Below are positions 1-9,134 of a DNA stretch of 64,000 nt, piece after piece. The stretch's first letter is position 1. Each line of letters starts with the position of its first letter. The notes under the pieces are model-generated. The model did no database searches and was not told where the DNA came from. It saw only the letters and a program-made list of their open reading frames with translations. Position numbers and translations under genes: made by a program. The stretch is from Pedobacter sp. MC2016-24 (GTDB taxonomy: Bacteria; Bacteroidota; Bacteroidia; Sphingobacteriales; Sphingobacteriaceae), in assembly GCF_015223055.1 (NCBI RefSeq), contig NZ_JADFBX010000007.1, positions 62,001 to 126,000 on the forward strand, given 5' to 3'.

Positions 1-957
1 ACAAACGTGCTTTGCGTAGGAAATGATAGTGTATACGTGGTACTGGATCAGATTATTGGGGAAATGGCCGGCATGTTTCCTTCAAAGTACATTCATATAG
101 GTGGAGATGAAGTATCCCGGGCGTATTGGGATAAATGTGAGTCCTGCCAAAAGCGCATTCGTGATGAACATTTAAAAAGTTCGGAAGAATTGCAATCTTA
201 TTTTATTAAGCGTGTGGCTAAGATTGTTTTGTCAAAAGGTAAAATTCCAATGGGCTGGTATGAGAAATTGCCGGGTGGCTTACCAGTTGAAATGGCGCTG
301 ATGAGCTGGAAAGATGATAAAGGTGGAATTGCATCTTCCAATAAAGGGCATAAGGTTGTAATGACGCCTGCTGCATTCACTTATCTTGATTTTTATCAGG
401 GTGATCCTTTTATGGAAAATGCCATTTTTTCTGTGAACCGGTTGAGTACCACATACCAGTTTGATCCGCTGCCAGCAGGAATTGATCAGAAAAATGTATT
501 GGGCGGACAAGGCAGTTTGTGGACGGAACAGGTTCCTAATGAACGTAAATTACAGTTTATGACCTGGCCGAGGGCATTTTCTTTAAGCCAGACTTTATGG
601 TCGGCCGCTCCAAAACCGTCATTTCCTGATTTTGTGAAGCGTATTGAAGCACATTTGCCAAGGTTGGATCGCGATACGGTTAATTACTCCAGGTACTTTT
701 ATGATGCCATTGTTTCTGGTCTGCGCGCTGCGGATAAAACCCTGCAGGTTAAACTTGCTGCAGAGCTGGAAGATTTAAAAATATATTATTCATTCGATGA
801 TACCGATCCAGATCAGTATTATCCGATGTATAAAGGAATGCCACTGGATATCCCAAAAGGAGCACAAAATCTGCGTGTAGTTACCTATCGGGATGGAAAA
901 GTTATGGGTAGGATACTCAAAATTCCGGTAACCGAACTTGAACGCAGGACACCTTAA
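1..957 (+). CDS. GH20 beta-N-acetylhexosaminidase, 5'-truncated
   Basis: This is the C-terminal part of a family 20 glycoside hydrolase, which removes terminal beta-linked GlcNAc or GalNAc by substrate-assisted catalysis. The frame is open from base 1, so the true start lies outside the window. Bases 94-114 encode H-I-G-G-D-E-V, where the Asp-Glu pair (bases 106-111) is the family's catalytic couple. A later G-S-L-W-T-E (about 508-525) matches the conserved Trp-Glu that lines the substrate pocket. The last 70 or so residues look like the small beta-rich C-terminal domain common in Bacteroidota GH20 enzymes. The next gene starts 184 bp downstream behind its own regulatory element, so this gene probably closes an operon that lies to the left. 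A HexNAc-releasing enzyme here agrees with the epimerase, NagX-like protein and ROK kinase downstream. Confidence 0.9.
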   Translation, partial: TNVLCVGNDSVYVVLDQIIGEMAGMFPSKYIHIGGDEVSRAYWDKCESCQKRIRDEHLKSSEELQSYFIKRVAKIVLSKGKIPMGWYEKLPGGLPVEMALMSWKDDKGGIASSNKGHKVVMTPAAFTYLDFYQGDPFMENAIFSVNRLSTTYQFDPLPAGIDQKNVLGGQGSLWTEQVPNERKLQFMTWPRAFSLSQTLWSAAPKPSFPDFVKRIEAHLPRLDRDTVNYSRYFYDAIVSGLRAADKTLQVKLAAELEDLKIYYSFDDTDPDQYYPMYKGMPLDIPKGAQNLRVVTYRDGKVMGRILKIPVTELERRTP

Positions 958-1023
958 ATACAAATTGTCCCAGTTTTGCCCAGGGGAACTTATTCATTTG
1001 TTTTAATTGTATACTGAAAAGGG

Positions 1024-1056
1024 GTGTTAATGGCTTATTATGTAATAAGTTAGTTA
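1024..1056 (+). promoter_or_regulatory. copy of conserved 33-bp element (looser), upstream of 1142 operon
   Basis: The core TTAATG, two bases, TTATTATG (1027-1042) is identical to the core of the three strong copies at 24816, 50011 and 52220. The third repeat is degenerate and shifted by about one base, and the terminal TCGG is absent. The element ends 85 bp before the start codon at 1142, a spacing like that of the other copies. It would control the long operon that begins with the phosphodiester glycosidase. Confidence 0.5.
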
Positions 1057-1141
1057 TTGTTAAAAATAATTTGTTAAAACTTTACAAATGTTTTTAATAT
1101 TTTTAATAAAGTTATTATATTTACTGCATAACCAAACCGCT

Positions 1142-2152
1142 ATGAACCGAAAACTAGAATTTTCTCTGATTGCTGTTTTATTGGGCGTATTGTTGATGTC
1201 ATGCAGTAGAAATGGAGATACGAAATATCATCCGGAAAAACCTGAGGTCAAAATTGACTCCACTCCTTTAATTAGCCTTTCTTCCAATTGGAAAAAATCG
1301 GTAAACTTAATGGCTGATTTCCCAAATGGTATTCAGGTGTATTTAAATAAAACTCCAATCAACGGCAAAGCTGTAGTGGCTTATGCTGTGGTTTTTGATC
1401 CGAAAATAATTGATTTTAAACCTGTGCTTGCTGCTGCCAATAAAAAAGTAACTGACTTTTATAATGAAGAGCCTGGTGTAAAATATGCGTGTATAAATGG
1501 AGGTTTTTTTGGAACGAATGCCTCATATAGCTTGTCTATGTACCAGGGTGTAGTGGATGCGATAAATATCAAATCTTTAACCCGGCCATATAATTCGGTC
1601 AATACAACTTACTACCCAACCAGGGGTGCTTTTGGTCTTAATGATACTTCTGTACCTGATGTCACCTGGGTTTATCATGTTGGTGCTGGAAACAGTACAT
1701 TGTATAGTTACCCGGCTCCGGCAGCGATTAAATTGAATACAGCTCCGCTTGCTGTTCCTTCGGCTACATTTCCTGCCGGGGCGATCAGCTGGAATGTGAA
1801 ATCTGCAATCGGCGGTTCTCCGGTACTGATTAAAAATAATGAAATCAAAATTACTGACGATGAGGAGCTTATCGTTATCGATAACACTTCATCGAGGGCG
1901 AGATCAGCTATAGGTTACACCAAAGAAAATAAAGTGGTTGTACTGGCTGTAGAGGGAAATAACAGTAGTGGTGGAGCGGGTCTAAATCTGGCAGAATTGG
2001 CTCAGCTGATGAAAGATATGGGCTGTGTGGCTGCCTTAAATCTGGATGGCGGAGGTTCTACAACCCTGACCATTAATGGAAAACAAACAGTCAAACCTTC
2101 AGATGGAACTGAACGGGGGGTAATGACGGCACTCATTCTAAAAGAAAAATAA
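1142..2152 (+). CDS. phosphodiester glycosidase (NAGPA-type) lipoprotein
   Basis: The protein belongs to the phosphodiester glycosidase (NAGPA/DUF2233) family, whose animal member removes GlcNAc from GlcNAc-1-phospho-6-mannose. Bacterial relatives are linked to exopolysaccharide or wall-polymer glycans. The diagnostic stretches are A-C-I-N-G-G-F-F-G near residue 120 and L-N-L-D-G-G-G-S-T-T near residue 305. I chose the ATG at 1142 because it starts a clear lipoprotein signal ending L-L-M-S-C with Cys21; the frame is open back to 1088 but that part does not look like a leader. The length of about 336 aa is normal. It is the first gene of the long operon and the next gene follows 23 bp later. 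The substrate is unknown; a phosphodiester-linked sugar is the family-based inference. Confidence 0.85.
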   Translation: MNRKLEFSLIAVLLGVLLMSCSRNGDTKYHPEKPEVKIDSTPLISLSSNWKKSVNLMADFPNGIQVYLNKTPINGKAVVAYAVVFDPKIIDFKPVLAAANKKVTDFYNEEPGVKYACINGGFFGTNASYSLSMYQGVVDAINIKSLTRPYNSVNTTYYPTRGAFGLNDTSVPDVTWVYHVGAGNSTLYSYPAPAAIKLNTAPLAVPSATFPAGAISWNVKSAIGGSPVLIKNNEIKITDDEELIVIDNTSSRARSAIGYTKENKVVVLAVEGNNSSGGAGLNLAELAQLMKDMGCVAALNLDGGGSTTLTINGKQTVKPSDGTERGVMTALILKEK

Positions 2153-2175
2153 TCAATACATAACATGAACATCGA

Positions 2176-4053
2176 ATGATGAAATTACTTTTAAAACTAA
2201 CTTTTTTAAGCATTCTCCTATTGTTTTTTAACCTGCGCGTTTTTGCGGCTGTTGTAAAAGAATACCACACAGATTTGTTAATTGTAGGCGGTGGGGCCAG
2301 TGGTAGCACAGCAGCCATTCAGGCTGCGAGAATGGGTGTGAAAACATTGGTTATTGAAGAAACTACCTGGTTGGGCGGCATGCTGACTTCTGCGGGAGTT
2401 TCAGCAATAGATGGAAATCACAATATGCCGTCGGGTTTATGGGGCGAGTTCAGGGAGAAGTTATATCGTCATTATGGCGGGCCTAAGGCTGTAGAAACAG
2501 GTTGGGTGAGCAACACCTTGTTTGAACCCTCAATCGGCAATAAAATGTTGAAAGAACTTGCTCAGCATCCGAACCTGACCATTTGGTATCAAACAAACTG
2601 GACAAATATCAGCAGGGTAGCGAATCAATGGAAAGTGGAGTTGAAGGCCAATGGTAAATTGACTACAGTTTACGCGAAACTGATTATTGATGCAACGGAA
2701 TTGGGCGATGTAATGGGCTTTTTAAAAATGCCATATCGCGTAGGAATGGATAGCCGATTTGATACAGGTGAGATCTTTGCGCCTGAAAAAGCCAATGATA
2801 TCATTCAGGACATGACTTATGTGGTGGTGCTTAAGGATTTTGGAAAAGGTGCCGACAAAACAATTGCCAGACCAGCAGGATATGATCCAAAAGAGTTTGC
2901 CTGTGCTTGTGATGTGGCAGATCCAGCAGCTGAAGATCAAAAACCAAAAATAGACTGTAATCAGATGATCACTTACGGAAAGCTGCCCAATAATAAGTAT
3001 ATGATCAATTGGCCAAAATGTGGCAATGACATTTATCTGAACATTATTGAATTGAATCAAAAAGATCGTGAAGCTGCTTTAAAGGAAGCTAAACTTCATA
3101 GCTTACGGTTTGTTTATCATTTACAAACCCAGCTGGGTTTTAAAAATCTGGGAATTGCTGACGACGAATTTCCTACAGCAGATCATTTGCCGATGATTCC
3201 ATACCACCGGGAAGCGAGAAGACTGGATGGCCAGGTTACCTTAAACGTAAATGATCTGACTGCCCCGTATGCACAGAAAACAAGTTTGTATAGAACGGGA
3301 ATTGCCATTGGCGATTATCCGATTGACCACCATCATTTGAAAAATATAAATGCCCCTCAAATTGATTTCATCAAAATCAAAGTACCTTCTTATAACATTC
3401 CTTTAGGTGCCTTGGTGCCTAAAAATACCCCGGGTATCATTGTTGCCGAGAAGAGCATCAGCGTGACCAATATTGTTGCAGGTGCAAGCAGGTTACAGCC
3501 GGTTGTTTTGGGTATTGGTCAGGCAGCGGGTGCGCTTGCTGCGGTGGCCATTAAACATAAAATTGAGCCAGCTGAAGTTAAAATCAGGGAGGTGCAGTCT
3601 GCATTGCTGGAAAGTGGGGTATACCTGCTGCCTTTTATCGATGTAAAGCCTGATCAAAAGCACTTCAAAGCGATTCAACGCATTGGTGCTACCGGGATAT
3701 TGAAGGGAACTGGTATTCCATTTAAATGGGCAAATCAAACCTGGTTTTATCCGGAACAGCCGGTAAACGAGTATGATCTTGTTTCCGGACTGAAATCTTA
3801 TTATCCGGTAATGGATGGAATATTCCCTTCGGGAAAAATGGTTACAGCAGATTTTGCTGCAAGTGTATGCACTGCATTGTCAAAAAAAACAATTTCGGTT
3901 GAAGATTTTTCCAAGGTAGCTGCGGCACTGTCCTTAAACCAAAGTATACGTGCAAATACAATCCTGTCGCGCGAATCCCTGGCTGTCTTGATAGATCATT
4001 TCTTAAACCCTTTTGCCATAGCCATAGATTTTAACGGGCTGCCAAAAATTTAA
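2176..4053 (+). CDS. exported FAD-dependent oxidoreductase (FAD_oxidored family)
   Basis: A signal peptide (residues 1-25) is followed by a dinucleotide-binding motif V-G-G-G-A-S-G at about residues 37-43, then T-W-L-G-G-M-L, which is typical of the FAD_oxidored family. Near residue 430 comes a run resembling the FAD-closing motif of these proteins (A-G-A-S-R-L-Q-P then G-I-G-Q-A-A-G). The last 100 residues or so are an extra C-terminal domain. Proteins of this type are common in Bacteroidota PULs, where they are often labelled as xanthan lyase-like or generic FAD proteins; their substrate is not established. It sits between the phosphodiester glycosidase and SusC with short gaps of 23 and 40 bp, so it is very probably co-transcribed. 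A role in oxidising or eliminating part of a sugar in the periplasm is inference. Confidence 0.8.
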   Translation: MMKLLLKLTFLSILLLFFNLRVFAAVVKEYHTDLLIVGGGASGSTAAIQAARMGVKTLVIEETTWLGGMLTSAGVSAIDGNHNMPSGLWGEFREKLYRHYGGPKAVETGWVSNTLFEPSIGNKMLKELAQHPNLTIWYQTNWTNISRVANQWKVELKANGKLTTVYAKLIIDATELGDVMGFLKMPYRVGMDSRFDTGEIFAPEKANDIIQDMTYVVVLKDFGKGADKTIARPAGYDPKEFACACDVADPAAEDQKPKIDCNQMITYGKLPNNKYMINWPKCGNDIYLNIIELNQKDREAALKEAKLHSLRFVYHLQTQLGFKNLGIADDEFPTADHLPMIPYHREARRLDGQVTLNVNDLTAPYAQKTSLYRTGIAIGDYPIDHHHLKNINAPQIDFIKIKVPSYNIPLGALVPKNTPGIIVAEKSISVTNIVAGASRLQPVVLGIGQAAGALAAVAIKHKIEPAEVKIREVQSALLESGVYLLPFIDVKPDQKHFKAIQRIGATGILKGTGIPFKWANQTWFYPEQPVNEYDLVSGLKSYYPVMDGIFPSGKMVTADFAASVCTALSKKTISVEDFSKVAAALSLNQSIRANTILSRESLAVLIDHFLNPFAIAIDFNGLPKI

Positions 4054-4093
4054 TAAAAACAAACTGAATCATATAATCTAACCAATTAACATT

Positions 4094-7000
4094 ATGCAAC
4101 AAATTTTTACAAAAAATAAGGAGAGGCTGCTCAGCTTTATGTGCCTCGTCCTTTTCATGTGCATGTCTTTTGCCGTGATGGGGCAAACCCGAACGGTTAC
4201 GGGCCAGGTCAAAGACCTGAAAGGGCTGCCTTTGCCAGGTGTTACAGTGCTGATTAAAGGAAGTAAAACAATGGTGAACACTTCAAATAATGGCGCTTTT
4301 CAGATTAAATTGACGCCTGCTGATCAGGTATTACAGTTTAAATACATTGGATTTGAAGATAAAGAAGTTAGCCTTGGTCAGGAAACCGTAGTAAACGTTA
4401 CCCTGAGAGAGTCTGTTTCACAGCTAAATGATGTGGTTGTTATTGGTTACGGTACTGCTGCAAGAAAAGACCTCACCGGATCAGTCGGTAGTGTGACAGT
4501 TGCCGATTTACAAAAGGCGCCGGTAAAATCATTTGATGAGGCTTTGGCTGGCCGGGTAGCTGGTGTTCAGGTTACCTCAAGTGAAGGACAACCCGGATCT
4601 CCAATTGAAATTACGATTCGTGGAAATAACTCGATTACTCAATTAAATTATCCTTTGGTGGTTATTGATGGTTTTCCAATGGAAGACCCTAACAATAGTG
4701 TTGTGAATCCATTAAATACATTGGATCCCAATGAAATAGAATCTATTGATATTTTGAAAGATGCTTCAGCAGCAGCCATATATGGAGCCAGAGGAGCGAA
4801 TGGTGTGGTTATGGTAACCACAAAAAGAGGTAAACAGGGTGCTCCTGTAATTGCCTATAACGGTTATTATGGTTTACAGGAAAATAACAAAAGAATGGGT
4901 CTTTTAGGACCTTATGAATTTGTTAAGCTACAGAATGAGATTGATCCGATACGTACAAAAGCACTTTATTTTAAAGATGGCAGAACACTGGATAGTTATA
5001 AAGATCTGGCTGGTATCAATTGGGAAGATCAGGTTACCCGGATTGCACCTATGCAAAATCATTATATGTCGGTTATGGGTGGGACTGCAAAAACAAAATA
5101 TAGTGTTTCCTTATCGCATGTAGGTCAGGATGGTATTATTCTGAATTCTGGATTTAAACGTACTCAGGGCAAAATGAGCTTGGATCAAGAGGTTTCTGAC
5201 AAGCTAAAAGTTGGTTTTAACGCAACCTATGCAGATATTAAAACCTATGGTAGCCCAACTTCAACTGGTAATTTCAGCAATGAGCTGAATATGTTGTTTA
5301 GCGTTTGGGCTTTTAGGCCGGTAGCTGTAAATCCGGATCTCAATTTATTGGATTTAGCGAATGACCCGGAAGTTGAGCAAAGTGGTAACTTTACTTTCAA
5401 TCCGGTATTGACCACTAAAAATGAGTTGCGTGAAACCTATGGCACAAGTTTTACAGCCAATGGTTATTTGGAATATACCATCATGAAAGATCTGAAGTTC
5501 AAATCTACAGCATCATTTAACCGAGGACTAAGAAGGGCGGATGTTTTTAATGGTTCGATGTCCAGAAGTGCGGCGACAGGAAATTATTTGGTGAATGGTA
5601 CGCAAACCTATTACAACTCAACCGGCTGGCAGAATGCGAATACACTGACTTATGCTAAAAGGCTAAATAAAGCACATTATTTCGACGTAATGGCTGGCGT
5701 GTCTTTTGAAGGTAACCAGAGCCGTTCTTTAGGAGCTACCGCAGTGCTTTTACCAAGTGAAAGTTTGGGCTTAAGCGGCCTGGATGAAGGTAACCCATTG
5801 GCTATTAGTTCACTTTCGTCAAACTCCACACAAGCATCTTTTATTGGTAGGGCCAACTACAAGTTGTTTGACCGCTATATTTTTACAGCAACAATCAGAA
5901 GGGATGGCTCGTCGAGATTTTTAGGAGATAACAAATGGAGTAACTTTCCATCTTTAGGCGGCGCATGGCAAATTAATAATGAGTCATTTGCGAAAAATAT
6001 AAAGTCGCTCTCCAACGCTAAGCTGAGGGCTTCATGGGGTAGAACCGGTAACAACCAGGTCTCTAATTTTGCCGCTTATCCGAGTTTGAACTACGCAAAT
6101 CCGGATGGTTCATATCCAATCAACAATTCACCTGGTTACATGTTTAACAACAGCGATAACAAAGGGGTGATTTATTCAAGTTTGGGTAATGCCGACTTAA
6201 GATGGGAGACGACAGAACAAACCAATTTAGGTTTAGACCTTGGTTTTTTTAAGCAAAGACTAACATTTGAATTTGATTTGTACCAGAAAAAGACATTTGA
6301 TCTTTTGTTGAATGCAAATTTACCGCCTACAACAGGTTACAACAGGGCGATTAAGAATATTGGCGCTACCCAAAACCGCGGATTTGAATTGACCGTAGGT
6401 TTTAGTCCGGTTCAAAATAAGGACTTTAGCTGGTCTTCTTCTTTCAATATTGCCTTCAACAGGAATAAAATACTTGAATTGACAGAAAATCAATTGCAAT
6501 TGGTGACCAGTCAAAGCTGGGGTGACGACTGGAAAAATATTCCAGGCTATGTAGCCAAAATCGGTAGTCCGATAGCACAGTTTTATGGTTTGATCTTCGA
6601 TGGAGTTTATGGTTATGATGATTTCATTAAGGTTGGGGATGTTTATACGTTGAAAGATAATGTTTCTTCTAATGGTGGAGCGAGAGCAAATGTAAAGCCC
6701 GGAGATGTAAAGTATAAAGATCTTAATGGGGATTTTCAAATTACAGAAAGTGATAAAACCGTTATTGGAAGTCCATATGCTAAATACACCGGTGGTATGA
6801 GCAACAATTTCACTTACAAGAATTTTGATTTGAATGTGTTCTTGCAGTGGTCGTACGGGAATGACATCATCAATGCCAACAGGATCTTATTTGAATCTTC
6901 ATATAAATATGGATACAACCAGTATGCAACTTATGCGGACCGCTGGAGCCCGGAAAACACGGGTTCTAATATACCAGGTGTTGCTGCAGGAAAAGGATCA

Positions 7001-7282
7001 TCTTTAAAAGCTTATTCAACCAGAATTATTGAGGACGGATCATTTTTGAGATTAAAAACAGTTTCTTTAGGCTACAATTTTTCGCCTGCTTTTGTAAGGA
7101 AATCCAAGGTCTTTAAAACAGGACGTATCTATGCCTCAGCACAGAACCTGTACACATGGACTAAATATTCAGGATATGATCCTGAAGTTTCTGTTCGGAA
7201 TAGTGCATTAACGCCAGGATTTGATTACTCTGCTTATCCGCGGGCCCGTACAATTACCTTAGGAATCAACACTACTTTTTAA
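4094..7282 (+). CDS. SusC/RagA TonB-linked outer-membrane transporter 1
   Basis: This is an outer-membrane TonB-dependent transporter of the SusC class, which imports oligosaccharides captured by its SusD partner. After a signal peptide ending near residue 31 comes a carboxypeptidase-regulatory-like domain (about 35-115, with G-L-P-L-P-G-V-T-V). A TonB-box-like V-V-V-I-G-Y-G follows, then the plug domain (about 120-240, with T-I-R-G-N-N-S) and a long beta-barrel ending in N-T-T-F. The 1062-residue length is normal. There is no STN domain, so it is not built for FecR/ECF signalling, unlike the transporter at 60255. The SusD gene begins 17 bp after its stop. Transcription probably comes from the promoter upstream of 1142. 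Confidence 0.95.
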   Translation: MQQIFTKNKERLLSFMCLVLFMCMSFAVMGQTRTVTGQVKDLKGLPLPGVTVLIKGSKTMVNTSNNGAFQIKLTPADQVLQFKYIGFEDKEVSLGQETVVNVTLRESVSQLNDVVVIGYGTAARKDLTGSVGSVTVADLQKAPVKSFDEALAGRVAGVQVTSSEGQPGSPIEITIRGNNSITQLNYPLVVIDGFPMEDPNNSVVNPLNTLDPNEIESIDILKDASAAAIYGARGANGVVMVTTKRGKQGAPVIAYNGYYGLQENNKRMGLLGPYEFVKLQNEIDPIRTKALYFKDGRTLDSYKDLAGINWEDQVTRIAPMQNHYMSVMGGTAKTKYSVSLSHVGQDGIILNSGFKRTQGKMSLDQEVSDKLKVGFNATYADIKTYGSPTSTGNFSNELNMLFSVWAFRPVAVNPDLNLLDLANDPEVEQSGNFTFNPVLTTKNELRETYGTSFTANGYLEYTIMKDLKFKSTASFNRGLRRADVFNGSMSRSAATGNYLVNGTQTYYNSTGWQNANTLTYAKRLNKAHYFDVMAGVSFEGNQSRSLGATAVLLPSESLGLSGLDEGNPLAISSLSSNSTQASFIGRANYKLFDRYIFTATIRRDGSSRFLGDNKWSNFPSLGGAWQINNESFAKNIKSLSNAKLRASWGRTGNNQVSNFAAYPSLNYANPDGSYPINNSPGYMFNNSDNKGVIYSSLGNADLRWETTEQTNLGLDLGFFKQRLTFEFDLYQKKTFDLLLNANLPPTTGYNRAIKNIGATQNRGFELTVGFSPVQNKDFSWSSSFNIAFNRNKILELTENQLQLVTSQSWGDDWKNIPGYVAKIGSPIAQFYGLIFDGVYGYDDFIKVGDVYTLKDNVSSNGGARANVKPGDVKYKDLNGDFQITESDKTVIGSPYAKYTGGMSNNFTYKNFDLNVFLQWSYGNDIINANRILFESSYKYGYNQYATYADRWSPENTGSNIPGVAAGKGSSLKAYSTRIIEDGSFLRLKTVSLGYNFSPAFVRKSKVFKTGRIYASAQNLYTWTKYSGYDPEVSVRNSALTPGFDYSAYPRARTITLGINTTF

Positions 7283-7299
7283 CCAAAGAAATTAGATTT

Positions 7300-9099
7300 A
7301 TGAAACGTATTTTATATAGCATAATCATATCCGGACTGGTACTTACTTCATCTTCATGTAAGAAATTTCTGGACACCACGCCAACAGATTTTTTATCCCC
7401 TAAAAACTTTTACAGAAATGAGGCCGATATCAATGCTGCGGTAACCAGTATCTATGATGTATTGGGGAAATCAGCAACCTACGGTCGGAGCTTCTATTTT
7501 GAAATGGATGTTGCTGACGATAGTTTTATTGCTTTATCGTCATGGACACAGGACATCGGTCTTTACAATTATAATCCTTCTGATACCAAGTTGACGGATG
7601 CCTGGATTGCCTTGTATAACGGCATCAACAGGGCCAATATGCTGATAGAAAATATTGACCAGGCAACAATGGATCCTGCAAAGAAAAAGGTCGCTTTAGG
7701 TGAAGCTTACTTTTTACGCGGTTATTATCATTTTATACTGGCCAATAACTGGGGTAATGTGCCTTTGAAACTTACTTCAACAGCCTCGGCTTCAGAAGTT
7801 AACAATGCCAATACTCCATATAAAGAAGTATACCTGCAGGTGGTTAGCGATATGGAAAAAGCAGCTGATATGGTAAACCCGATTTCCAGTTATACTTACG
7901 GTAGCCGGGTTACACAGTCTGTTGTATGGGGTATTTTAGCCCGTGTAAATTTAAAAATGGCTGGTGCGCCAATGCGGGATGTTTCTCGTTATGCCGAAGT
8001 GAAAAAATGGGCAGAAAAAGTGAAACAAGCAGGTCACAGTCTTAATCCGGATTACAAGCAGGTATTTATAAACATGTGTCAGGATAAGTACGATACCAAA
8101 GAAGTGATCTGGGAGGTTGAATTTGGTAAAAAGAACGGAACCCAGGATGAGGAAGGCTCTGTTGCTGCAATAAATGGCATTGGGGCAAATGCAACCATTG
8201 GTTTCAGTTATGGTGCTAAGCATACTACGGAGAGTTATTATAAATCATTTGATGATAATGATTTGCGTAGAGACTGGAACATCAGTGGTTATGCCTACGA
8301 TACGAACAACGGTAAAGTTGCTTATGCTCCGTCACAGATTTATAATCGTTATGATGCCAAATGGAGGCGTGAATACGAGACGGCGCTGCCTAAATTTAAT
8401 GGTACGACCTCCATTAACTTTCCATTATTGCGCTATTCTGATGTGCTGTTGATGCTAGCTGAAGCTGAAAATGAGATGAATGGGCCAACGCAAACTGCCA
8501 TAGATGCTGTGAATGAAGTGAAACGCCGGGCGCATGGAAAAACCCTGGGTACTTTAGAGCAGGTGAAATCAGTAGCTGTAGTGAATGGTGGTGCTTATAC
8601 TGTTGCTCCAACTGTTGTTTTCACAGGTGGGGGCGGTACAGGTGCAGCTGCAACGGCTGCTGTGGCGTCTGGTAAAATTGCCGCAATTTACATGATTAGT
8701 GGTGGTACAGGTTATACTTCTGCACCAACAATAACCTTTACAGGGGGTACAGGTGCAGGGGGAGCTACAGCAACTGCCACGCTTACTAAAATTGCGACCA
8801 CTAATTTTGACCTTACTGCAGCGGAGACCGCTGGTAAAGATGATTTAAGGATTGTAATTCGTAAAGAAAGATCCCTTGAGCTCGGTTATGAAGGCCTGAG
8901 GCGCTTTGACCTGATTCGTTGGGGACAATTTTACTCAGCAATGAAAAGTGTTGCCAATGAGATTGTAACTACAGCCCCATCAACTTATACTTACGCTGCT
9001 AAATCCGGACAAAATGTTTCTGAAAAAGATACCTTGTTTGCTATTCCTGCTGCAGAGCTTAACTTGAATAAGGCCATCATCCAAAATAAAGGCTGGTAA
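7300..9099 (+). CDS. SusD/RagB lipoprotein 1 with glycine-rich repeat insertion
   Basis: This is the surface glycan-binding partner of the SusC at 4094. The lipoprotein signal ends in S-S-S-C (Cys20), and K-K-F-L-D-T-T-P-T-D-F-L is the standard SusD start. The TPR-like core and the C-terminal E-R-S-L-E-L-G-Y-E-G-L-R-R-F-D-L-I-R-W-G stretch are typical. Residues about 422-498 are odd: two glycine/threonine-rich repeats, each with an A-P-T-(V/I)-x-F-T-G-G core, sit between the K-R-R-A-H-G-K-T segment and the E-R-S-L-E-L segment, where ordinary SusD proteins have only a short loop. The protein is therefore about 75 residues longer than it needs to be. The next gene starts 36 bp later. Confidence 0.93.
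   Translation: MKRILYSIIISGLVLTSSSCKKFLDTTPTDFLSPKNFYRNEADINAAVTSIYDVLGKSATYGRSFYFEMDVADDSFIALSSWTQDIGLYNYNPSDTKLTDAWIALYNGINRANMLIENIDQATMDPAKKKVALGEAYFLRGYYHFILANNWGNVPLKLTSTASASEVNNANTPYKEVYLQVVSDMEKAADMVNPISSYTYGSRVTQSVVWGILARVNLKMAGAPMRDVSRYAEVKKWAEKVKQAGHSLNPDYKQVFINMCQDKYDTKEVIWEVEFGKKNGTQDEEGSVAAINGIGANATIGFSYGAKHTTESYYKSFDDNDLRRDWNISGYAYDTNNGKVAYAPSQIYNRYDAKWRREYETALPKFNGTTSINFPLLRYSDVLLMLAEAENEMNGPTQTAIDAVNEVKRRAHGKTLGTLEQVKSVAVVNGGAYTVAPTVVFTGGGGTGAAATAAVASGKIAAIYMISGGTGYTSAPTITFTGGTGAGGATATATLTKIATTNFDLTAAETAGKDDLRIVIRKERSLELGYEGLRRFDLIRWGQFYSAMKSVANEIVTTAPSTYTYAAKSGQNVSEKDTLFAIPAAELNLNKAIIQNKGW
8563..8793 (+). repeat. two glycine-rich peptide repeats inside SusD
   Basis: The DNA encodes two successive repeats of about 38 residues. 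Each has G-G-x-x-Y-T-x-A-P-T, then (V/I)-x-F-T-G-G and an Ala/Thr-rich tail, followed by a G-K-I or T-K-I joint. Such repeats occur scattered in unrelated surface and phage-related proteins, but they are not part of the SusD fold. The frame is intact on both sides. Confidence 0.75.
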
Positions 9100-9134
9100 T
9101 GGTAATTGTAAATTTAATTCATAAAATTAAGAAA

